Shown: positions 21,701 to 31,436 of the stretch, piece by piece
Position numbering within the stretch: the first letter of the stretch is position 1
Layout: each line of letters opens with the position of its first letter
The notes under the pieces: generated by a model
The model's input: the letters and a program-made list of their open reading frames with translations, nothing else
Databases searched by the model: none
What the model was told of the DNA's origin: nothing
Source of the DNA: Hypericum androsaemum
Taxonomy: Eukaryota > Streptophyta > Magnoliopsida > Malpighiales > Hypericaceae
Length of the DNA stretch: 64,000 nucleotides
Assembly (NCBI GenBank): GCA_963995505.1
Contig: OZ023184.1
Location: forward strand, 10,742,308 to 10,806,307
Reading direction: 5' to 3'
Translations under genes and position numbers: made by a program

Positions 21701-23251
21701 CTTGTTGGTGTAGCCATCATGATGCACTTTCCTATCAAACTGCCACGGCCTTCCTAACAATAGGTGACCAGCTTGCATTGGTACAACATCACACAACACT
21801 TCATCCTCATAGTTGCCAATGCGGAATGCTACCAATACTTGCTTCATCACTCGTACTTCTCCACTATCATTCAGCCATTGTAGTTTGTAAGGCTTAGGGT
21901 GTTTTCCCGTGAGTAACCCTAACTTCTCCACCATAGTAGTGCTTGCAACATTAGCACAACTTCCTCCATCTATGATGACACTACACACCTTGTCTTTGAC
22001 ATAGCACCTTGTGTGAAAAATATTTTCTCTTTGAGCCACATCATTTTCTTCTTTTAATTGCACATTCAATGCTCTTCTAGACACAAGAGTAAGCCTCTCA
22101 GCAGCTTGGTACTCTTCCTCGGATACGTCCTCCAAAGAAGGCATGCTTTCATGCTCCGAATCCTCTTCTTCAGTTTCAATCTCTCCACTCTCCTTGATCA
22201 CCATTGCTTGCTTGTTAGGGCATTGACTTGAGATGTGCCCTCTTCCTTGACACTTAAAGCACTTGATGTCACGGTTCCTAGCTGGAGTGACTTCCACTTT
22301 CCTTTGAGAATTAGCTTGAGAACTCTCGGATTTATGCTCTACTTTGGCTGCTTGTGGCTTGTCAAACTTCTTTTGGTAGTTTGGCTTCCAAGTAGAATTC
22401 GATGTAGCTTTTGTTCTCCCCTCTCCTCTCTTGAGTTGCTTCTCAATTTTCGTTGCCATATGCACCATGTCCTCCAACTCCACATAGTGTTGCCACTCAA
22501 CTTTGTCTTGAATTTCAGGATTGAGTCCATTCAAGAACCTTGCCATTGTAACTTCTCTATCTTCATCTATATCAGCTCTTATCATGGCCATCTCCATCTG
22601 TTTGAAATACTCCTCCACACTCAAACTTCCTTGCCTCATTCCTTGTAACTTCTTATACAGCTCTCTATAGTAATGACTTGGAACAAATCTCTTCCTCATC
22701 ACCACTTTCATGTCTTCCCAAGTAGCTATAGGGCGTTCTCTATTTCTCCTCCTGCTAGTCACAAGTTGATCCCACCAAGTTATAGCATAATCAGTGAATT
22801 CGGTGATGGCAAGTTTTACCTTCTTTTCTTCGGAGCTATTGTGGCAATCAAACACAAACTCAATCTTCTTCTCCCACTCTAAGTATGCCTCCGGGTCAGA
22901 ACGACCAGCAAAGGAAGGTATCTTCAGTTTGATACTTCCTATGTTGTCGTCTCTCCTTGGCCTTGCCTCCCTAGGTGGACGGTTTGTTCTTGCTCTCCTA
23001 AGACTCCTTGTAGAGCCTACGCCTTCTTCCGACTCAGAATCAGCTCCGCTCGATTCTCCAATAGGTACTCCTCTCCTACGCCTTTGGAGTTCGCCTCGCG
23101 TTTGGGGGTTGTCACGAGAATTCTCCACGGCATCCACGCGTAGTTGCAAAGGCTCCATCTGAGCTTGCACCATCCGCTCGAGCTTCCCGGCCAAGGCATC
23201 CACTAATAACTTAAGGTCTATGTTTTCCATAGTTTGACCTTCATGCGACAT
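18536..23251 (-). CDS. Element 2b Gag-Pol polyprotein (1571 aa, full set of domains)
   Basis: This single frame encodes particle protein, protease, RT, RNase H and integrase. From ATG 23251: gag domain about 105-275; CCHC knuckle 331-344 ([14 protein letters not shown]); aspartic protease Asp428 in IIDGGS; a Lys/Glu-rich linker; RT with YFDD at 835-838; RNase H starting [13 protein letters not shown]; integrase HHCC finger ([10 protein letters not shown]...CITC); and DDE residues in [17 protein letters not shown] and HPQTDGQTE (about 1230-1335). The C-terminal tail (FNVADLSPF, then [12 protein letters not shown]) runs into the 3' LTR. I see no canonical chromodomain. A small in-frame deletion after LSPL (about 11 residues relative to element 2) lies in the integrase C-terminal part. 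No stop or frameshift is seen. Confidence 0.93.
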   Translation of the reverse strand: MSHEGQTMENIDLKLLVDALAGKLERMVQAQMEPLQLRVDAVENSRDNPQTRGELQRRRRGVPIGESSGADSESEEGVGSTRSLRRARTNRPPREARPRRDDNIGSIKLKIPSFAGRSDPEAYLEWEKKIEFVFDCHNSSEEKKVKLAITEFTDYAITWWDQLVTSRRRNRERPIATWEDMKVVMRKRFVPSHYYRELYKKLQGMRQGSLSVEEYFKQMEMAMIRADIDEDREVTMARFLNGLNPEIQDKVEWQHYVELEDMVHMATKIEKQLKRGEGRTKATSNSTWKPNYQKKFDKPQAAKVEHKSESSQANSQRKVEVTPARNRDIKCFKCQGRGHISSQCPNKQAMVIKESGEIETEEEDSEHESMPSLEDVSEEEYQAAERLTLVSRRALNVQLKEENDVAQRENIFHTRCYVKDKVCSVIIDGGSCANVASTTMVEKLGLLTGKHPKPYKLQWLNDSGEVRVMKQVLVAFRIGNYEDEVLCDVVPMQAGHLLLGRPWQFDRKVHHDGYTNKYSLILKKRVITLAPLSPSQVCEDQRQLQKESDEQRERDKKKKNERREEAEKKIRKMANGEEKIEKTKEAGKTEIKTAKERKTESWKKSYSVGTNDIKQACFEKKPMILLRYREALLNTNELEPHVPSTVVSLLQDYKDVFPDELPPGLPPIRGIEHQIDFVPGATIPNRPAYRSNPEETKKLEKQVNELLEKGYVRESMSPCAVPVLLVPKKDKTWRMCVDCRAVNNITVKYRHPIPRLDDMLDELHGSCMFSKIDLKSGYHQIRMKEGDEWKTAFKTKYGLYEWMVMPFGLSNAPSTFMRLMNHVLRPFIGKFVVVYFDDILIYSKSMEDHLEHLKSVLDALREEQLFANLKKCTFCTDKLVFLGFVVGANGIQVDEEKIRAIREWPSPTSVANVRSFHGLASFYRRFVKDFSSIAAPITEVIKKNVGFTWGEAQEKAFQLLKGKLTNAPLLALPNFSKTFEIECDASGVGIGAVLMQEGRPIAYFSEKLSGATLNYPTYDKELYALVRALETWQHYLWPKEFVIHTDHESLKHLKGQHKLNKRHARWVEFIETFPYVIRYKQGKENVVADALSRRYALISTLDAKLLGFEHIKEMYVDDVDFGELFRSTERSAFGKFFRNEGYLFRENKLCVPNCSMRELLIQEAHGGGLMGHFGIAKTLAMLQDHFFWPHMKRDVERVCGRCITCKQAKSKVKPHGLYTPLPIPSEPWIDISMDFVLGLPRTKRGRDSIFVVVDRFSKMAHFIPCHKTDDASNIADLFFREVVRLHGMPRTIISDRDAKFLSYFWKTLWCKLGTKLLFSTTCHPQTDGQTEVVNRTLSTLLRALIKHNIKTWEECLPHVEFAYNRSVHSATQFSPFELVYGFNPLTPLHLSPLKKKAEFVKQLHEKARMNIEKRTEHYARQANKGRHKVVFEPGDWVWLHMRKERFPVQRRSKLLPRGDGPFQVLERINDNAYKLDLPGEYSVSASFNVADLSPFDVGDDLRTNPFQEEGTDVSKPTDAPTIKLVDSKRVQVPIGPMTRARARKLQSDFNGLMHEVWAQASSWRTKDVQET

Positions 23252-23636
23252 GTTTGCTGCAAGAAAAATTGGTTAGTAAAAATATGGCCTCACAAGCTCA
23301 CTCCCTTACGTGTATACTCTCAATGTATGGTGCACTCAAGTTCACTCGTGTTTGCACTCAAATATTTGGCTTTTCTCTCTAAGGTACTCGCACACTCTTG
23401 CCTTTTTCCTCTCGTGATACTTGTATGTTCTTACTAAGGCTAGAACGGCCTTGCTTGAGCTTCACGCTTTAACAAACAGAATGTTAAAGTTCCTCTTTGG
23501 TCTTTCTTTTAGTCTTGCTCGTCCCCTTTCTTGATCAGCTGTTGCGCCTCCTTAGTTTGCTAGCTTCCCTCGGATTTGCTTCCTCTTTAGCTTGAGACTT
23601 CCAATTTAACTTGCTTCCTCTTTAGCTTGCGGCTTC

Positions 23637-23645
23637 CTTTTTTTC

Positions 23646-23677
<32 letters not shown>

Positions 23678-23705
23678 CTTTCTTTTCTTTTCTTTCTTTT
23701 CTTGC
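23637..23705 (-). repeat. Low-complexity leader tract of element 2b
   Basis: The plus strand is (CTTTT)n-like; the RNA sense is purine-rich. Its end contains cttttcttgc, the same word that dominates the satellite at 33846-64000. Confidence 0.75.
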
Positions 23706-23846
23706 TTCACTCGTTTGTTTTCCTCTCTTTTCTCTCAAACAGCGAGGAGAGAAAACGAACCAACAAGAACAAAAAAAAAAACAAGCAACAAAGCGAACCA
23801 ACAAGAACAAAAATAACAAGGATAATGAACTAAAGTAACAAGCTAA

Positions 23847-23858
23847 GCTCTGATACCA
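23847..23858 (-). promoter_or_regulatory. Primer binding site of element 2b
   Basis: The minus strand reads TGGTATCAGAGC two bases from the LTR, for initiator tRNA-Met. Confidence 0.9.
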
Positions 23859-23860
23859 AC

Positions 23861-24665
23861 TGATATGAATCTCCGCGGAAAAGATTCACAACTCGGACCG
23901 TTTGTTACTTTAGAATGGAACAGATCACAACTCACAAGAACTTACACGAACTAAGGCACGAATTTGTACCTCAACCCGCTGCAAGGGCTTCTGAACCTTG
24001 ACCTAAGATCGTATCACGCCACAAGCGGGGATGGAATATCCGCTTGATAAGTGAAGGATAAATTCTAGCCAAGACGACTCACCAGCCTAAGCAAGAACAA
24101 ACGAGTATCAAACTCTCAACTAGCCAATGCTAAGTATTTCCGAATTGTGTGTGTCCGTTTTATTGCTAGGAGTCCTCTTTATATAGGCTCCCAAAGTACC
24201 AAAATATTCCTAAACAAGCTAACTCCTTAAAAGGAATTCAAAGGCTGGCCAAAACTCTCTTTCCTATTCTAAGGAGATTCTGGCCGAACTTATGCAACTA
24301 AACAAGGAATAATATAAGCAAATAATATCTAATAGAATAGCTACTAGTTGCACGTCCAAAACAATTAGATGCATGGCCTAAATAGGCTGATTCTTCTTGA
24401 TTCTCCATGTGCGCATGCATCTAGAAGCTTTCGTGCATGTCAAGCTTCCCATTCAGCCTCCAAAACGTGCATGGGCCTCCCTTGGGTTTCTTGGACGTCC
24501 TTGGTCCTCCACGAACTTGCTTGAGCCCAAACTTCATGCATTAGTCCATTGAAATCAGATTGCAACTTCCTAGCTCTTGCTCTTGTCATTGGCCCAATTG
24601 GAACTTGAACTCGCTTCGAGTCTACAAGCTTGATAGTTGGTGCATCCGTAGGCTTGCTCACATCA
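23861..24665 (-). repeat. 5' LTR of element 2b (805 bp)
   Basis: Minus-strand termini are TGATGTGAGC and TTCATATCA. A TATA box (rc of tttatata, 24178-24185) and a polyadenylation-like AATAAA (rc, 24158-24163) are present. The open frame at 24440-24706 is the LTR copy of the polyprotein tail. Confidence 0.93.
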
Positions 24666-24897
24666 GTTAGGCTAGTGCGTCGCTTAGCTAGGGCAACGTA
24701 TTTCACTTATCAAACAGATTATCCACCTCTGTTTGTGGCGTGATTCGACTTAAGGACTTGGGTTCTTGACTTCCATTGTTCGGGTTGCGGTGAGACATCG
24801 CCAAGGTTCGTGCATTGCGTAGTTGGAGTTGGAGTCTTTCTCATCCATCAAGTAGCAACGGTCCGTTCGTGTGGAATTCCCAGCGAGTTTTACATCA
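24666..24897 (+). repeat. 3' LTR of element 2, right part
   Basis: It begins with the duplicated GTTAG (24666-24670) and ends TTTTACATCA, matching 13361-13592 of the 5' LTR. After removal of the duplicated 5 bp the two parts make 811 bp, the same length as the 5' LTR. Confidence 0.95.
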
Positions 24898-25872
24898 GAA
24901 CACATAACTACTGAAGAATTATCCGCTGAAAGTAAGTCTCACACAGAAACCAAATACCTGCTAGTCACTTCCCAAGCTTCATCCCATCTATTGGATAAAG
25001 ACCCACCACCCCTCCCTTGCGTTAGTCAGAATGAGTCCCCGGTGTTATAAATCAGAGACTAAACAATTTCTGTAAGGGATGCATGTTTTATTCAGCAACT
25101 TGGGGGGCTATTTATTTATAGCCTTCCTTACATAACAGAGAGAATAAAAAACTAAGCCTCGTAGAACGTGGCAGAAGAATAGGTCTTGCTCAACAAATTC
25201 TATACTTCCTAGAGAATAGGTCTTATTAACAGATTCAACTGAAATTAATCCCAGGACATTGGCTTCCACCAACAATCGCATTAACTTTGGAATTGCTAAG
25301 AATAATGTCTATGTATGTATAAACTTTCGTGTAAGAGTTGGTTCAAATTGTTAAGAGATTTAATTTTTAAAGAAATTCTTAGATTCAAATTTTACAAATA
25401 AAAATATGAAACAAGAGATACCCTTAAATAGACTCGACAGATTAAAAAAAAGGCACAAACCTGAAATTCAGAAGCAAGAATTTGCGACGACTCATGAAAG
25501 TATACATACAAAGGATACCAAGACCGTAAAAATCAGAATATGTTACTCTTAATCGAGGACCAAGCGCTGGTCCTAGTAATACTTTTTATCAAGGAAACTC
25601 AAGTTTTGGAACATATGACATGGTTGGCAAGGAATCTCAAATTTTGTGGAGGGCTTCTTAGATAAGGGATGTGGAGTTCAATTGCTATGTATCGTGCATA
25701 GAAATTCATCTCAATCTGAAATTGCTGCAATTATCAGGAAAAGGTTAAAGATTCATCCTATATTGTCAAATAGCTTATAGCAGAACGACACAAAATATTA
25801 TAAATATATAAGAAATCTATGTTTCAAATTATGACATGTGTCATGGTGAATAAATTTACCTTTTCAAAAAAA
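24898..25872. repeat. Duplicated non-coding segment, copy B, right part
   Basis: It starts with the duplicated GAACA of element 2 and matches copy A from about 7079 to 8003. It includes the LTR-like block 25043-25274. It carries about 50-70 extra bases near 25612-25685 relative to copy A. Confidence 0.85.
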
Positions 25873-26840
25873 AAGGGAGAAACTAATCTCGACCCCTGAA
25901 ATTTGACTAAATTACTGTTTTAACCCCTTTGATTCGAAACCAAAAATTTGGCCTTTGCTTTTATTCAACTCTAAGACCCCTGCCGTCGGAATCAAAAAAT
26001 TCCTACAACGAGGAGGTACGTGAAAAGATCAAGCTGCCACTCAATAAAAAATTTTAAAAATTAAAAAAATTATTCCCTCCCTCTTCTCCTTCCCTCCCTT
26101 GTGTCCTCCATTGTTGAAACTCGAATCTGGAGTTGTAAGATATTAATATTTCCAGCCAGGAAATGAAAGAATTTGAGTTGTAGCATAGTCTGCAAATCTT
26201 GATCTAATTGGCCAGTGTTTTTAATTGTCTTGTTTTTTTAATTGCTTCCCTTAAGATTAATCGTTTAATTGGAGTCCTGATATTGATTATGCAATTGTGT
26301 CAAAATTGTGTTAAAATTTGATGTGAAAAGTTCCTTGATCTTATACGATCTAATCTGTCACGAATCTGAATTTAATCAAATTATTGTATATTTGGATATT
26401 ATGTGATCTCGGCATAAGAATTTTGAATTGTAGATATAGATTATATTTAAATCAAATTTATGAGGAGATAATTGACCAAATCTACCCAAAAAAAGCTCCC
26501 ATCCCCAGCAATTTAAACTAGGGTTGGTTCATTTCAATTTCAAACAAGTTTTTTATCCTTCCTCTTTTGTTTCTGACAATGTTAAAGTCTTTGTCTTTTA
26601 CATTGGGATCTTCATGAAACCAGTTCAAAAATTGATGTCCTAATCTCCGTGGATAAAAAGCAGAAATATTAAAATATTTTGGGACTTGAAAATCATTTGA
26701 ATGTTCGGGTATGGATTGGGTACGGAATGCCACTATTTCGCACTATTTGGAATGAAGACACGAGAGGACTTTTTTGCAAACATGCTAAAATACGGGGACC
26801 AAAATAAAAAAAACTATGCACAAACATAGGCCAGATACAA

Positions 26841-26920
26841 ATGCCATTATCACATAACTGCGCATGCCAGTATCACATAACAGTGCATGCCAGTATCACA
26901 TAACAGTGCATGCCAGTGTG
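26841..26920. repeat. 23-bp minisatellite, cluster 1
   Basis: There are about 3.5 tandem units of atgccagtatcacataacagtgc, at 26841, 26864, 26887 and a partial at 26910. Confidence 0.85.
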
Positions 26921-27020
26921 ACCTTTTTGCAAAAATGCTAAAATATGGGGGACCAAAATAAAAAAAAAACTATGCGTGCCATTATCATCAACGGGGACTT
27001 GCCATTTTCACAAAAACAAA

Positions 27021-27086
27021 TGCCATCACATAACTGCACTTGCCATTATCACATAACTGCGTTTGCCATTATCACATACCTGCGCT
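27021..27086. repeat. 23-bp minisatellite, cluster 2
   Basis: It has the same unit as cluster 1 with ttgcc starts: one 20-bp and two 23-bp units at 27021, 27041 and 27064. Confidence 0.8.
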
Positions 27087-28310
27087 TGCCGCTGCGGTCC
27101 CCCTTCAGTCCAAATCGTTCGGAATCAATTCCTTCACTCCGTACCCAATCCAAACCCTGAATGTTCAATATCAAATATCTCTCGATTTTGAAGTCTTTGT
27201 TAGGTTGGGCGAGTTTAAGTTATAGCAGACTTAGTAGTTATTTGGTTGAAAACCACAAAGCATTCGTCCTGCATATTTATTTTCCAGAATCTTTTGGTAT
27301 GCAATTCAGGGTTGAATAATAAATATTGAAAATTTTAACCAAAATTTTAACATAATTATATTGACACTTGATATAATTATGTTAACAAATAATTAAATTA
27401 ACTGGTGAGACGTTGTTCTACTTTAATCAATACGTCTCGAATAAGAGTATTTAAGATTGGATCACTGTTAAATTTTTTTTACACCTTCCAAAATTTTACT
27501 ATATTCAAATCTAAATTAGTGAAATACTCAAATCTAAATTAAAAGGTAAAGCAATTTCTTGTCCTCGAAACAAAACGTACTCGAGAATATTAATCCTAAA
27601 ATATGGATCAGGCTTCAGTATACACGCAAGAGAGACTTTTTTTCCAACAAATCGAAATTAACACGGACTCATCAAGTTTCTGATCGATTTAGGTTTAATT
27701 CAAGCCGACGAAATTGCATAGATTTTTTGATCTTGTCTTTGTTTGGACTTACAATTCAAACATCATTTTCTCTCCCGAAACCGTGTAGGACACTTTTAGC
27801 TCGACTCAACATTATTATAGAATTAGACAAAAAATTTCAACAATACAGATGTATTTAATTTGGTATTGGCTCCGCTTTCTAGCGAAATTTAATTACAGAA
27901 CCAATTTGGACAGCTGGATAAGAGGTAACACAAAACTTTATACCTAGTTTATTTCAAATGCCACCCCTCTACATATACACACAATCACTTTGAGTTATGT
28001 GCAACGATTACCAGCAAGTGAAAAAATTCATCTACTCACATAAAAAAATTCATCTACGTGTTATTTTAAAATTTTGGATTGAATATGAAGTACCTAACAT
28101 ATATAAAAGCGAGTTCGACCTATGAACTGCACGACTCCGTTTCACGGTATACCAAAGTGCTTTAAGTACCTACCCACACATATTTTGATATTTTTTATGA
28201 TGAACTATAACTTAAATTTGGAAGTCAAATCTAATGAATATCTAGATAAGAGTTTATTATACTGCTTCCCGAAGCATGCATATCAGGCTCACATAGGTGT
28301 TCTCGAGGGG

Positions 28311-28416
28311 CCAACGGGCATTTGGCCTAGCAGCATAGGCATTGTTTAACTTTAAGAAGGTTAAAGGTTCAATCCCTGACATTGTGACTTGGTATAATAT
28401 TTACCTATTTTTTAAA
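28311..28416 (+). mobile_element. tRNA-derived SINE, copy 1
   Basis: A 106-bp body is flanked by a perfect 15-bp duplication ggtgttctcgagggg (28296-28310 and 28417-28431). The head has a box A-like tggcctagcagcatagg and a box B-like ggttcaatccc, the internal pol III promoter of tRNA-derived SINEs. It ends in attttttaaa. It shares head and tail with copy 2 in opposite orientation. Confidence 0.88.
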
Positions 28417-28710
28417 GGTGTTCTCGAGGGGAAAGCTCTCCGTTCTTGATTTTCTTGTAACTGGATCCTACAAACCGCAAGATTGATAGTTGGGACAAGA
28501 ATTTGCATTTTCGTGAAGAATGGTAGGATCTGTGCGATTACAATAAAGAGTACGAGTGAATTACAGCTGTATTGTACCGCAATTGGTGCATTAGTCTTTG
28601 TTACCTTAATTTTTTTGTTCGTTGGTTCATTATCACAAAGTTGCTCTAAAATTGGCTTGATTTCAAAATCTAGATTCTATATTGAATCAACATAGCAAAA
28701 TTTCATAATT

Positions 28711-28819
28711 TTGTTTGAAAGGTAAATTACACCAAGAATATGCGTATGCCTGGGTTTGAACCCTGGACCTCCGTCAAATCCTACACTGCCTATGCCGCTA
28801 GGCCAAATGACCTATGGCA
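28711..28819 (-). mobile_element. tRNA-derived SINE, copy 2
   Basis: A 109-bp body in minus orientation is flanked by a 15-bp duplication caaaatttcataatt (28696-28710 and 28820-28834). The minus strand reads TTTGGCCTAGCGGCATAGGC (box A region) and GGTTCAAACCC (box B), closer to a real tRNA than copy 1. The tail gtaatttacctttc aligns with the copy 1 tail. Confidence 0.88.
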
Positions 28820-28834
28820 CAAAATTTCATAATT

Positions 28835-29678
28835 CTTTCCCGTTACTGTACAGATGGAGATCGATTAGAAAAAAATAAAGTATCTAAATTTTGTATGTGT
28901 GAACCATTACGTCAATGTGGAACTTTTTTGGGGTCAAGACGGCGGCTAACTCTATGAAGATTACATTGATTAGTGGGAATAAGAATAGATGGGGACAGTG
29001 CAGGCTCGGTTCTCATCCTATCCTATCTTCTTGTTATCTATATTATTTAGAATTCAATATATTAGAACAATATTTTGTTTAATCAAATTTCTTATCATTC
29101 GAATCTAATTCTTATTAGTTCTAATACGACTCTTTTATCAACCTAGCTAAAATCTTGTAAACCGTTCATTAAGAAAATAATATAGACAATAATGTACCGA
29201 CTCCTGACCATATAATATATCAGCACCACAAGGCAACAACTACAAACCTTTTGTAACCATGATTCTAGAAGTCCTCCTTTTTAATTAAAGAAAAATAAAT
29301 CTAATTCGTTGGATCGCGGTTTCTAATTTATTGTGAATAATGTTGCACCCACGAAAATAATAGTGCACCATCTTAGGAAAACATTTTTTAGTTTTGTAAA
29401 ATAATAGTTCATCAATAGTAATTCACCAACCGAAAATAATGCTACGTTTGGATTCAAAATATATGGATATTATGATTGATAAATATAACCATTGATCAAT
29501 GAACTAATTCTACCTTTTTTTTGGGGGTAAATAATTTCATTGCATCAATAATGATCTTATATTTGTAGGTAAAAAGAGAGAGAGAGAAACTCTAACTGCA
29601 TTAAGCAGTAACTTACGATCTACCCAAGAACAGAATCAAAAGGACACCCCACCTAAGCAAAGGAACTGCCCACCAATA
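28835..29678. other. AT-rich spacer without a recognisable gene
   Basis: I see only AT-rich sequence with a short (GA)n run near 29576-29588. Confidence 0.5.
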
Positions 29679-29683
29679 ATAAA

Positions 29684-30073
29684 TGGGAGCGGATTTGGTC
29701 CTGGAAGGCCAAATCCAACCAGGACCGTCCTGGACGATTCAATGGTTGATTTAGTTATGATTCAATGGTTCACTTAATTATGATTCAATGGTCTACCTAG
29801 TTATGATTCAATGGTCCATTTTTCCCGTCCCGGATAAATCGGGGTCCGTCCCAGTTACCCAGTTACGATTCAATGGTTTACTCAGTTACGATTCGATGAT
29901 TTACTCAGTTACGATTCAATGGTTTACCCAATTATGATTCAATGGTTATGGGCTTTTTTTATTTTACACCCCCGTATTTCTGCATTTTTACAAAATAGTC
30001 CCCGCGTGTCCTTGAATAAAAATCCTCCAGCACCGTGCTTGATTTGGCCTCCAGGACCAAATCCGGTCCCCCA
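29684..30073. mobile_element. MITE-like element with internal minisatellite (390 bp)
   Basis: The ends are inverted repeats of about 30 bp: the left reads tgggagcggatttggtcctg; the right, reverse-complemented, reads tgggggaccggatttggtcc and continues the same way, with one small indel. The 5-bp sequence ataaa directly flanks both ends (29679-29683 and 30074-30078; 6 bp aataaa if the border is moved by one). The interior is a degenerate array of a roughly 22-bp unit containing gattcaatggt at about 29738-29815 and 29868-29950. There is no coding capacity. The superfamily is not clear from a 5-6 bp duplication. Confidence 0.78.
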
Positions 30074-30398
30074 ATAAAGAGTACTCCCCTCGAAAAGTAG
30101 TTGCAGTTGTCGACCTCGGTAAAACTCATTCCGTAAAATTCACCCTCATTGAAAAACTTGAACGAGAAAAGAGCACACTAGTAATAACACTGCTAAAGAG
30201 ATGAGTACCGCAAATTGCCCATGATAAACCTATAGACCCCATAATAATATAAGAAGCTATACTAAAACTCTCCCAAACCAAAAACCACCCCAAACAAAAT
30301 AAGCAAAATGAAACTAATAGACTAGAGTGACAAAAGAAAACCCAGGAGAAGAAGACAAACCGAGTAGCCAACCCTGCTAATGAAAACTTCAAACACCG

Positions 30399-31013
30399 TC
30401 AAACCACATCCACTGCCATCGCTAAGGCCAACAACAAGAAGTAGCTCCGACCGGTCTCCAGGCAATACCAACTTCGCCAATAAATGAGCAGGAACATTCC
30501 CTTCCCTTCCCTTCGAACAAACCTGAACCACTCCGAAGCAACCACAAAAAGGTTACTCCTGTCCTCGCACCAATAGCGCACGAGAACTTGAAAGTCAGAC
30601 TCCACCTCCACATCCGACATGCCAAGTGAGTGTGCAAATTCAAGCCCCAACTCCATGCCATACGCTTCAAGAATAGTCGGGCGTACGATGGCCGACAGCT
30701 TCCGCAACATTGCCCCAAAAAAGCCGCCCCCTGAGTCTCTCACCACAGCTGCAATCTACCCTTCCCCTCCCAACGAAAAACTCGCATCAACATTGACCTT
30801 CCTTACTAATCCCCGGGACTTGAGCATATTGTGACTAAAACCACCACGATGAGAAATCCACAAAGTAGCCGCTCGTAACAGAGTACTCACCCGTCGCCGT
30901 GTGTCTCCACCTAACCGTATCTCCCTGCCCGGCCAAACTCGTTGGAATGAAAAGAATAGTGCGCACATCCTCCTCCCCAAACAGCCTACGCAAAAGATCC
31001 ACATTCCACTCAC
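30399..31013 (-). pseudogene. RNase H-like (RVT_3 type) remnant, probably LINE-derived
   Basis: Two pieces in the same frame are separated by TAG at 30756-30758. The first ends VRKVNVDASFSLGGEG. The second reads IAAVVRDSGGGFFGAML, then ILEAYGMELGLEFAHSLGMS and DVEVESDFQVLVR. The DAS, E and ESD positions match the acidic residues of RNase H domains at the C-terminus of plant LINEs. Downstream text (GNVPAHLLAKLVLPG) is in another frame, so a frameshift follows. No RT is attached. Confidence 0.7.
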
Positions 31014-31436
31014 CTTATCTTATATAGAAGCAAGCTCACTTTTTAAATAAAATTTCTACATCAAACCTAAATAGTATCAATCCAACGATTTTATATCATT
31101 TACTCTTTGATTAATAGAGTTACTCCACTTATTCACATGCCATTAATTAGTAAAAATATGCGACTAATTTTTTTAGAAGATAAATTTTTTACATGGACCT
31201 TTGTCAAATTCTCGCACGTCTTGCTTCAATAGGTCAAATATTTGTTGACGAAAATAAGATAATATATTTGCCCAAGTAATGAAATGACATGACCAACATA
31301 AAATTTCTCATTCCGTTGGGTTTGAACATTATTAGTTTATCCTACACAAGTTGTAGGACTAAAAACACACCCCTTATTTAGATGTCTCATTCCTCACACA
31401 AATTGAACTGCAATTGGACTCCTCACCAATTGCTCA
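31014..31436. other. Spacer between the RNase H remnant and the subtilase pseudogene
   Basis: It is AT-rich sequence with no recognisable gene or repeat. Confidence 0.5.

Larger units (their letters stand above)
17915..24665 (-). mobile_element. Element 2b: apparently intact Ty3/Gypsy retrotransposon (6751 bp)
   Basis: It is inserted head-opposed into the 3' LTR of its relative element 2, with a perfect 5-bp duplication gttag (17910-17914 and 24666-24670). Minus-strand order: 5' LTR 23861-24665, primer site 23847-23858, pyrimidine (sense purine) leader tract about 23637-23705, one uninterrupted gag-pol, polypurine tract about 18720-18732, 3' LTR 17915-18719. The LTRs are both 805 bp and differ by two substitutions. 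All protein domains needed for transposition are present in one open frame. Confidence 0.95.
12782..24897 (+). mobile_element. Element 2: internally deleted Ty3/Gypsy element, split by element 2b
   Basis: The 5-bp duplication gaaca is at 12777-12781 and 24898-24902. Without element 2b and its duplicated 5 bp the element is 5360 bp. Parts: 5' LTR 12782-13592, primer site 13595-13606, purine-rich leader, gag, protease, the catalytic core and C-terminus of integrase, polypurine tract about 17319-17330, and 3' LTR 17331-17914 plus 24666-24897. RT, RNase H and the integrase zinc finger are missing. The two LTRs differ by one base (C at 12931 region, T at 17480 region), so insertion is recent. The unsplit paralogue at 7070-7090 shows the empty site. 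Confidence 0.95.
25873..28295. other. AT-rich spacer without a recognisable gene
   Basis: No protein or RNA gene was recognised. It holds two clusters of a 23-bp minisatellite (26841-26920 and 27021-27086) and, around them, a degenerate inverted repeat (26698-26729 against 27134-27166) built on ggattgggtacgga. The short open frame at 26518-26733 has no recognisable domain and overlaps one arm of this repeat. Confidence 0.55.

Noticed and set aside
24440..24706. Separate 88-codon gene on the minus strand
   Set aside because: It is the 5' LTR copy of the element 2b polyprotein tail extended into element 2 LTR sequence.
26518..26733. 71-codon minus-strand frame in the spacer
   Set aside because: No recognisable domain, AT-rich context, and overlap with the arm of a degenerate inverted repeat; not supported as a gene.
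28318..28360. tRNA gene candidates at the SINE heads
   Set aside because: Boxes A and B are present, but acceptor and anticodon stems are not, and both lie inside short elements with TSDs; they are SINEs.
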